64,000 nucleotides of DNA from Amycolatopsis antarctica (GTDB lineage: Bacteria > Actinomycetota > Actinomycetes > Mycobacteriales > Pseudonocardiaceae). Below the pieces are notes generated by a model. It was not told the DNA's origin. It ran no database searches and saw only the letters and a list, made by a program, of their open reading frames with translations. Shown here in pieces: positions 8,989 to 17,700 of the stretch; the first letter of the stretch is position 1; each line of letters begins with the position of its first letter. The stretch spans positions 1-64,000 of the forward strand of contig NZ_NKYE01000017.1 in the NCBI RefSeq assembly GCF_002262875.1. The letters run 5' to 3'. Made by a program: the position numbers and the translations under genes.

Positions 8989-9339
8989 TCAGCGCAGGGC
9001 ATTCTCGACCAGCGCGACAGTCGCGCGGGGGTCGACGACCTGGACGACCACGCGGGCGTAACGCTGGTCGGCGAGTTCGATCACGACGGCCTTCGACGGA
9101 TCCTTGACGGCCCAGAAGACCTTCTCCCCATCGAGGTGGAACGTGCCCGCCGTGATCACGCCGGGCACGTGGGCACCGGGCGCGCGGATCCCCTTCGGAT
9201 CGGCGGCGATACCGGGATCCGCGGTCGCCCCGCGAACGTTGGCCAGCGGGATGGTCAGGCTGCTCTTGAAGGCCCAGAGCTTGTCGAGACCCTCGATCAC
9301 GACAACGAGGTCGTCGCCGTCGATGTGGACCAGTGCCAT
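8989..9339 (-). CDS. small uncharacterised protein, PH-like fold suspected
   Basis: A 116-residue protein of mostly beta-type sequence (LVVVIEGLDKLWAFKSSLTI, then TFHLDGEKVFWAVKDP and VVIELADQRYARVVVQV), ending in a short helix. The regular beta pattern with a C-terminal helix suggests a bacterial pleckstrin-homology-like fold, but I cannot name the family with certainty. It has no signal peptide or TM segment. It lies 13 bp after the TetR gene and 24 bp before the exported hydrolase, so it is likely co-transcribed. An AAGGAAAA ribosome site precedes the ATG. Confidence 0.7.
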   Translation of the reverse strand: MALVHIDGDDLVVVIEGLDKLWAFKSSLTIPLANVRGATADPGIAADPKGIRAPGAHVPGVITAGTFHLDGEKVFWAVKDPSKAVVIELADQRYARVVVQVVDPRATVALVENALR

Positions 9340-9352
9340 GTCGTTTTCCTTG

Positions 9353-9853
9353 TCAGTCGAGAGGATCGAGGCGTTGGGTCAGCGCGGTGCCGGCGCCGTC
9401 GGGATCGCCGCGCAGGAGCATGCCCAGTGCGGCAGCCGTGAGTGCGGTCGCCAGCGCGGTGGAGATGCCGAGCGCATTGGCGATCGCCTGGTCGATAGCG
9501 GTCAACGCGATGGCCACCTCGGCGGCCACCTCCTCGTCGGCCGGCGCTCGTTCGACGGCCGCGAGCAACAGCAGACCGAGGTCGGCCGAGGTGACGAGCC
9601 GCAATGCGGTCCCGGCATCCGATGCCGCGGCGAGCGCGTCGACCAAGGGGCTGACGTCATCGGCGAGGTGCCGGCGCAGGGCGACCAGGTAGAGGCCGCG
9701 CTTGCTGCCGAACGTCTTGTACAGGCTGTTGCGGTGCACGCCGAGGCGGGTGACGAGGTCGTCGATGGACACCCCGTCGTACGCACGGCCACCGAACAGT
9801 CCCACGGCGGCACGCACCGCCTCGTCCTCGTCGAACGCTCTTGGCCTCCCCAT
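9353..9853 (-). CDS. TetR-family regulator
   Basis: A 166-residue repressor. The start at 9853 gives the classic TetR opening MGRPRAFDEDEAVRAAVGLF, and the helix-turn-helix is clear (SIDDLVTRLGVHRNSLYKTF, residues about 28-47). The C-terminal region is helical and Ala-rich. It is first in an apparent operon with the PH-like protein and the exported hydrolase. Two palindromes lie directly upstream, one overlapping the leader, supporting autoregulation. The longer open frame upstream of 9853 does not look coding. Confidence 0.9.
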   Translation of the reverse strand: MGRPRAFDEDEAVRAAVGLFGGRAYDGVSIDDLVTRLGVHRNSLYKTFGSKRGLYLVALRRHLADDVSPLVDALAAASDAGTALRLVTSADLGLLLLAAVERAPADEEVAAEVAIALTAIDQAIANALGISTALATALTAAALGMLLRGDPDGAGTALTQRLDPLD

Positions 9854-9858
9854 GAAAC

Positions 9859-9906
9859 AACGGTAGACCGTTGAGGAACGTTCAGTCAAGAACGATCGTT
9901 CCTCAA
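9859..9906. promoter_or_regulatory. TetR operator palindromes
   Basis: A perfect dyad AACGGT-AG-ACCGTT occupies 9859-9872. Next to it a 10-bp inverted repeat (TTGAGGAACG at 9871-9880, CGTTCCTCAA at 9897-9906) encloses GAACGTTC (9876-9883) and overlaps the palindrome GAACGATCGTTC (9890-9901). All sit immediately upstream of the TetR start at 9853. Confidence 0.7.
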
Positions 9907-10272
9907 TCGACGCGCTCTCGGCGAGCTTCGCGACACGAAGGGCACGCTTCCGGTCAGCCGCCGGCGATCCCGGCGTTCGATCTCCACGTCCACAACGGTG
10001 GTTTCCGCAACGAGTGGGGCTGGGATCAACACGCTGAACGACATGATCGCCGACATCGCGCGTCCGCACGACATACTTCGCTCGGGCCGGTCCACAACAC
10101 AGCCCCACCAGTCACAGGATCAGTTGCGAGACGTCCCCTTCGAACCGGAACGAACTCGACCAAGCCTGCCCCGTCGTATCGGCAACCCGGCTGACTCAGA
10201 AAACCAGCACGAACGGTAGTTCCCGCGCGCCACATGCGACCCGGTCAAGCCGATACCCCAGGTCCACCGATC
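9907..10272. other. intergenic, no gene seen
   Basis: About 366 bp between the TetR operator region and the end of the monooxygenase gene. Short open frames are present on both strands, but none resembles a protein. I see no hairpin with a T-run that would end the lipid operon. Confidence 0.4.
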
Positions 10273-11730
10273 TCACGACGACAGGTGATAGTCGCGGATA
10301 TCGGGGCGGCGCATATCCAGCCTGTAGCGCCAGATCGAGTCCGGCCAGAGCACGGTTCCCGACGGTGAGGCGCTCTGGTACCAGCTCCGGCACCGATCGG
10401 CGGACCACACCGTGCGGGCCAGCTTCCGGCCGACCTCATCCTGGAAACCGGCCTCGGCTTCGGGCCGCACCTGCAGCGACCGGGCGGACTTCGAGCGCAC
10501 CATCCGCAGCGCCCGCACGATGTACTCGGCCTGGGTCTCGATCATCGCGATCACCGAGGTGTAAGCGACGAAACCGTTGGGCCCCAGCAGAAGGAACATG
10601 TTCGGGAACCCGGGCACGGCCACTCCGCGGTACGTCGTGGGGCCGTCCGCCCAGTACTTCGACAGCAGCCGCCCGTCCACCCCCTCGATCTCGATCCGAT
10701 CGAGGGAGGAGGTCACGTCGAACCCGGTCGCGAGGATGATCGCGTCGACCTCGTGTTCCACCCCCTCCGAGTCGACCAGGCTCCGGCTCCGCGCCGCGAC
10801 GGGTTCGCCGGGGACGACGCCGACGTGCTCGCGGGTCAGCGCCCGGTAGTAGTCGTTGGAGAACAGCACCCGCTTGCAGCCGAACGCGTAGTCCGGCGTG
10901 ACCGCGCGGCGCAGCTCCGGATCGGCGATCTCCGCCTCCAGATACTTGCGGACGGCTGGTTCGGCCTTCTCCATCAGCTCGGGCTTGTGATGGAAACCGA
11001 GACCACGCAGTTCGCGCTTCCAGAAGAGCACGGTCCGGTAGAGCGCCTGAACGCCGGGAAGGTACCGGAACGCCAGCTTCTTCCACCGCGGGACGGTGAC
11101 GTCCTCCTTGGGCAGCACCCACGGCGCGGTCCGCTGGAAGACGACGAGCCCAGCGGCGACCTCTGCCACCTCGGGTGCGATCTGGACTCCCGAGGCACCG
11201 ACGCCGACCAGCGCGACCTTCTTGCCCGCGAGGTCGTACTCGTGGTTCCATCGCGACGAGTGCCAAACCTGTCCGGTGAACTCCTCCAGCCCGGGAATGA
11301 CGGGCAGGCGCGCGCCGTGCAGGCCGCCCGCACCGAACACCAGGAATCGGCCGGTGAACTCCTGGCCCGAGGAGGATCGTACGTTCCAGGTTGCCGATTC
11401 CGCGTCCCAGCGGGCTCCGGTGACCTCGACGCCGAAACGGAAGGCGCGCGACAGTCCTCGCTCGCCGGCGACCGCCTCAAGGTAGGCGAGAATCTCCTCC
11501 TGCGCGGCGTAGGTTTTCGTCCACCCGGGATTGTCGGCGAACGAGTACGAGTACAGGTGGGACTGCACATCGCAGGCGCAGCCGGGGTAGGTGTTGTCCC
11601 GCCAGGTACCGCCGAGTTCGTCGGCCTTCTCGAGAATCACGTAGTCGGTGATGCCGGCCTTCTCCAGCATCACCGCCTGGGCGAGGCCGGAGAATCCGGC
11701 GCCCACGATCACCACACTTGCATCGGGCAC
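10273..11730 (-). CDS. Baeyer-Villiger-type flavin monooxygenase
   Basis: A 485-residue class B flavoprotein monooxygenase, the last gene of the lipid operon. Motifs: first Rossmann GAGFSGLAQA (FAD) near residue 10, GGTWRDNTYPG, the BVMO fingerprint F-x-G-x3-H-x3-W visible as FTGQVWHSSRW near residue 155, second Rossmann GVGASGVQIAP (NADPH), and the late ATGFDV motif. It would insert oxygen next to a carbonyl or oxidise a heteroatom. GTG 11730 is chosen because a GAGGAG ribosome site, overlapping the upstream stop codon, lies about 8 bases before it. The gap to the PfaC-like gene is 4 bp, so translation is coupled. A tailoring role on the synthase product is inferred. Confidence 0.9.
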   Translation of the reverse strand: MPDASVVIVGAGFSGLAQAVMLEKAGITDYVILEKADELGGTWRDNTYPGCACDVQSHLYSYSFADNPGWTKTYAAQEEILAYLEAVAGERGLSRAFRFGVEVTGARWDAESATWNVRSSSGQEFTGRFLVFGAGGLHGARLPVIPGLEEFTGQVWHSSRWNHEYDLAGKKVALVGVGASGVQIAPEVAEVAAGLVVFQRTAPWVLPKEDVTVPRWKKLAFRYLPGVQALYRTVLFWKRELRGLGFHHKPELMEKAEPAVRKYLEAEIADPELRRAVTPDYAFGCKRVLFSNDYYRALTREHVGVVPGEPVAARSRSLVDSEGVEHEVDAIILATGFDVTSSLDRIEIEGVDGRLLSKYWADGPTTYRGVAVPGFPNMFLLLGPNGFVAYTSVIAMIETQAEYIVRALRMVRSKSARSLQVRPEAEAGFQDEVGRKLARTVWSADRCRSWYQSASPSGTVLWPDSIWRYRLDMRRPDIRDYHLSS

Positions 11731-11734
11731 GGGC

Positions 11735-14700
11735 TCACTCCTCGATCTGGTTCGGCGGAAGCGCGTCACGAACCTCGACGGAGGCGGCCTCGACACGCAC
11801 GTTGAGAGGAAAGTCCACGCCACCGGCGCGCGCGAGCGACGTGGCGACGTCGACGTGGACCTCCGCGGGGTGCAGGCCGAGCCTGCGCCCGAGGTGGTCC
11901 TTCATTGCCACCTGCGCCAACCTGTCCGTTGTGGACAGTCCGGTGGGCAGGGCGTACACCTCGGCGACGGTCCCGGGAAGCCATTCAAGCCGGTCGGCCT
12001 CGGCCCGGCTCAGCCGGGTCACCGCGTCCTCGGTCCGGGACAGGCCGGCTCCGCGCGTCGGTCGCCGGTCACGCAGGAAGTCCCGCCGCTCCGAGTGGCC
12101 GAGTTCGGCCAGCGGCCCGGCCGCCATGAGCACGTTGACGAGGTGAAAGGCGGCGAGCACCCGGCCGTCCGCGCAGACCTGTACGTCGAAAGCCGGATGC
12201 GCGGGCTCCCCGTCCTCGAACCCGGTGAACCGGGCCTGGACGACGAGTCTCCCTTGTTCCGGCAGGGGTTCGTACAGGTCGAGAGTGGTGATGCGGTGGG
12301 GGTAGCCGACCAGGCCACGGTCGATATCGCCGCACCAGCGCCACAGTTCGGCGTGCGGGATGACGTGCGTGCACGCATCGAGCAGCCCCTGGTGCAGCTC
12401 GCCCCGGGGGACCCCGCCCCGACCGGCGTCGACGACGCCGATGGCCGTGTCCGCCCCGACCTTCACCGAGACCAGGTACCGGAACGACGGGCCGTGGCTG
12501 AGCGCGCCCGAGGTGTACGGGTCCGGCATCGTCAGCGCGTCGGCGGGCTCGGGCCAGGGTTCGGGGCGTTTCTCGTTGTAGTGCGTGGACAGGACCGCAC
12601 TCGCGGTCTCCTCGAACCGGGACAGGCCGGGCGTGGCCGCGACGCGCCAGACCGAGGTGGTCACGGCGAGGTCGCCGCTCTCGGCGGGCCACACTTGGGT
12701 ACGCAGGGTGGTCTGCCCCGCCACCGGGACCCAGCGCCTGAGCCGGAGATCCCGCAGCGCACACACTCCGGTCGCACCGCCCGAGCGGGCCGCGGCGAAC
12801 ATCCTGTCCACAGTGGACATCATCGGCAGGGCCGGGAGCGTCCATGTGGGACAGTGGTCGCGCAGCCAGACGTCGGTGGCCGGGTCGAGGATCTCCTCGA
12901 CCCGGTGGCCGGCTTCCCTGTCGTCGACGCGGGCTCCGGGGGCGGCGTCGACCAGGCGCACGGCCAGGCCGGGAACGGCGTAGATCCGGACCCCGTCGAC
13001 CCAGAGCCAGGCCTCGGCCACAGCCAGGACCCCACGCTCGTTCCGCTCGACCCGGGTGAGGTTCAGTTCGACCGTGACGAGGTCGTTGTCCGGGGTGACC
13101 TGGCCACGGTACTTCCACTCGAGGGGCTCGTCGACTGCGAGGGACTCGAAGCGCGGCGAACCCATCGGGTCTCCGTACCCCTTTTGCAGCACCAGGAAAC
13201 GCAACAGCTCGATCATCGCCTCGACCCCGAGCGAACCCGGTTGCACCGGATCCTGGAAGAAGTGCGCGCGGAAGTACCACTCCCCGGCCGTGATCCGCTT
13301 CTCCGCGATCGCACGCCCGAGACCGGCCGGCCCGCCGCCGGGCTGGTACCCGGTCACGCGATCCCACATCCGCAGGCTCGGCTCGCCCGGCGGCGGTACC
13401 GGACGCGAGGATTGCGGCGGCGGGGTGCCGGCCAGGTTCGCCCGTTCCTCTTCGCTCGCCGGCAGGCCGGTCTGGTTCGCGAACACATCCCGGGGGAAGA
13501 AGCCGAACACACTCGACGCCGTCAGCAGTGGTACACCGTCGGCCTCGCAGCGCACGTCGAAGGAAACGATGATCGTGCCGTCGTGACTGGAGATGTCGCG
13601 GAGCAGAGCCGTCGTGCGGACCACACGGGTCGCCGGAGTCACCTCGCCCAGGATCGTTGCCGCGCCGTCGAGGTTGCGGAACAGGAGATCCACTTCGGAT
13701 GAGAGCGCACAGCCACTGTGGGAGGCGAGCCAGCCGCACGGCTGCAGAGCCACCTCCATCAGTACGGAGGCGGGCAGCACCGGGAACCCGTTTTCTCTCC
13801 AGTACCAGGCTTCCGGGTCCACGTCGTACTCCGCGACCGCCTGGGTGCCCGCTCGCATCGCACCGGCGGGCGAGTCGACGGAGACGATCCGGGAGACGAG
13901 CAGGAACGGCGGCCCGGGCAGGCGCGCCGCCCGGCGAGTGCCGTCGAAGGTCGTGTACCCAGGGCCGAACGCGTCGCTGGGCCGTCCCCGCGCGGAGGCC
14001 AGCAGCGCCGCGCGGTCGAAGCGCACACCCCCGGTGACGGCGACCTGCTTTTCCTTCGTGCCAAGGCCCTCCGCCGAGTCGGCGGGGCTCCCGAGTGGCC
14101 AGTCCGGGACCAGCCGGAGCCCGGCGCGACGGGCGTGGAACGCCTTCACCCCGTCCACGGTGCACAACACGTCGGCGACCAGGACGGGAACCGGGCCGGC
14201 CGAAACCTCGGCGACGAACACCTCGTAGACGATCTCCCGGCTGGCGGGCGTGACCTGGCCCCGGCATCGCATCGGCAACGCCGCCCCGGTCACGGGTTCG
14301 AACCGCCAGCCGTCGGCGTCGGCGGTGTGTCCCAGCGCGGCGAGGTAGAACGCCATCGCCTGCAGGCAACCTTCGAACATGAGCGTCCCCGGCATGCAGG
14401 GGTCGTTCTTGAAATGCCCTTCGAAGTACCAGTCACCGGGCGATACCGGGGTGCGCGCGCGGAGGTGGCCACGTCCCCACGGCCCACCGTTCGGGCTGAA
14501 GTCGGTGACTTCGTGGAGGAACAGCATCTCGCCGGCGGCGATACGAGGCGGGCGCACGTGCGCCCGCGTGCCGCGCCAGGCCGGGCCGAAACACTCGTCC
14601 GGCCTGCCCTCGGAGAACGCGACGACCTGCGCGGGCGAGAAGGCGTGGCGCATGCTTTCCAGTACCGGCGGGTCGAGGGGGGCCTGTCCGGCGGGGATGT

Positions 14701-17700
14701 CGGCCGCGGGGTCCCACAGCACGCCGCCGCTCGCGGCGAGTTCGGCGTCGCTGAAGAAGCCTGCCTGGCCGCCGCGCACGCTCAGGCGGAGTTCGCCACC
14801 GACGCGGCAGTCGTAGTGGAAGAAGAACAGGCGCATGCCGCCCTGTTCGCCGTGGCCATCGATGTGGATGTCGAAGGTCAGCGTCTCGCCGGGAACCGGC
14901 GGCGTGCCGTGAAAGGTGACCTCGCAGCCGAGCAGCCGGTAGACGCGCTCACCTCGGTTGATCAGGTCCACACCCATCCAGCTGATCAGCAACAGGTCGG
15001 CCTGGCCGGCTTCGATCACCAGCCCGGTGGGCATCCGCCCGGCCGGATCGAGGTACCAGCTATCGGCGGTGACATCGGTCTGCGTGTGGATCACCCCGGT
15101 GCCGAACCGGCCCTGCTCGGCGTCGATCCCGGTCACGCGGTCGGCGAGCAGCATCGGCGGCATCGGCATCCGCACCTGACGGTGAAAACCATCCTGCTCG
15201 CGGAAGAACGGGCCGAAGACGTCCGAAACCCTTCCGGCGGCGAGAACTTCCAACTGCGCGCGGTCGAACGACGGTAGTACCGGGACGGGGTCCGCCGAAA
15301 CTCGCGGGGCAGAATCCGGGGTGTCGGGAGACCCGGGGCGACGTCGTAACAACAGTTCCTGTGCCTGGCTCGCCACGGCGAGATAGCGCTGGTGGGTTTC
15401 GGCCTGGCTGTGGAGGAATCGCCGGTGGATCTCCGCCACTCCGCCCAATCCCGGATCCTGCCGTGCCGGCACCGTCGCGGGAACGCTGTGCGGGAGCGGC
15501 GGGGCGGCGATCGGAGCGGCGGTCCGGGCCGTCACCGGTTCGAGCGGCCGGGATACGCACCATGCTGAAACCGGCGGCAAAGCAGGCGCGGGCACCATCG
15601 TCTCGGCAGCCGAGGTGAGATCCGGCAGGACGATCGGCGCCGGATGCGCGGCGGTGCGGATGGTCATCTCCGGCGGAGCGACCGGGGAGGTCACCACGTC
15701 GAGATGATCGAACAGTTCCGTGTGCCGCAAGTCCACTCCGGCGGCCAGGAGGTCGGCCACCGCCCGCGTCAGGCTGCGCACACCACGGCCGTCGGCCGAG
15801 TCGAGGGCGACGGCCACGTGCTCCCGATCGCCGAGTATCTTGCCGATCCACCCGGTGCACAATGCGCGCGGGCCGTGTTCGATGAAGACCCGCACCCCGT
15901 CCTGCCACGCCTTCTCAACCGTGGCAACGAAATCAATGGTCCCGACGGCCTGTTCGGTGATGGCCTCGGCGGCGGTGTCCCGCGTGACGGTGTAGGAATC
16001 CCTACTGGCACAGGAATAGAAACGGATGCCGGGCAGCTCGGTGGTGGGCCGGTCGTGCAACGCGCGCCAGGCATCCCGTACCCGCTCGACTTCCGGGATG
16101 TGCACGGCGATGTCGTAGCCCAGCGGCAGGGCGTGGGCGCCGGAGAGCCGGTCGAGGACGCGGGCACACCCGGCGGATTCCCCGCCCAGCACGCACATGT
16201 CCGGGGCGCTGACGGCCATCAGGTGCACGGTCGGCTCGCCGGTGATCGCCGCCCGGACAGCGTCCGCGGTGGCGTTGACCAGGTAGCCGGCCCACTGCCC
16301 GTCCTCGATGCCGTGATCGCGCCAGGCCTGGCGCACCACGGACAGTTCGCCCGCCACCTCGCGGACGAACAGCGGCGACCGCCGTGCTTCGGCGACCAGC
16401 CGAGGGACTTCGCCCCAGGCACCCATCGCGACCAATGAGTTCGTCTCGCCCGAGGAATAGCCCAGCACGGCGGTGGGCTCGAGGCCAAGCACGCCGCGAG
16501 TGAGCTCGGTGTGCACCTGCCCGAGCAGTGAGGCACCCCAGATCTGATCGAGCACGTGCGGCGCGTCCGCCCCGGTCCCGGTGTACGCCCAGCCCGCGAC
16601 CTCACGCAGCGACCCGCATCGGCGTTCGAGCACTGCCAGCGTGTCCGGGAAGGCAAGCAGGGTCTCGCGTCCCATTCGCGGGTAACACGCCGAACCATTG
16701 GTGTAGACGAAACCGAGCTCGCCGCCAATCGAGCGGGCACGGAACGCGACACCCTCCGGACGGACCCCGTGCCCGCCGAGCCAGCGACCGGCGGCATCGA
16801 TCCGGCCGGCGAGCTGTTCCGGACCCGAGGCCAGGACGACGAGCCGGGCGGGGCCCTGATTCCCTTCCCGCCCCGCCCGCGCGGCGGCGAGTACGCCCTC
16901 GGCATCGGCTCCGGAGAAAACGTGCGGCCGGACCGCGGGCTCGGTGATCCACGGTTCGACGGCCGCGGCGGTGAGTACGGCGGCGGCGGGGGCCGCCCCC
17001 AGCGTGTCGACGGCGATCCGCGCGCGGCGGAGGCCGAGCGACGGGTCCGCGGCGGTCCCGGCACGGGGAACGGCACCGTGCCGCAGGGCGACGGTCGCGC
17101 ACGCCACAGCGAGGAGCCCTTTGGCGGCGTGCGGCACGCCGAAGACCGCCGCCGGATCGAACCGTGCCGCGGCCGGCCCAGTCGCGGCATCGCCCACGAC
17201 CAGCTCCTCGCCAGGTTCTCCCTGCCCGCCGAGAAGGGCGAGCACTTCCTCTCCATCGTGACGGGCGTCGGCGGCGCGCTTGAGCACGAGAACCACCGCG
17301 GCGTCCCCCGGTTCGACGCCCAGCCCCGCCTCCGCCGCCGCGCGACGGTGGACCGGCTCGTGTGACAGGTCCACGGCGCCGACGAGGACCGCGTCGGCGG
17401 AACGGTCCCGCAGGGAGCGCGCCGCGAGGTTCAGCGCGACGATGCCGGATGCCTCTTCAGCGGAGACGGTGAAGCTCGGGCCTGCCAGGTCGAGCTGGGA
17501 GTTGATCCGGTTGGCCACGATGTTCGGCATGGTGCCGAGCACGGCGGCCGCGTCGAGCGGAACGGCGAAGGCGTCCTGGACTTCCGCGGACACGGCCTGC
17601 GCTCCGGTCGCCGTCAGCCGGCTCGCCATCCGGACGCGCGTCGGATGACGGGCGACTTCGACGTCGCAGCCCATACCGACCAGCACCATGGTGCGTTCAC

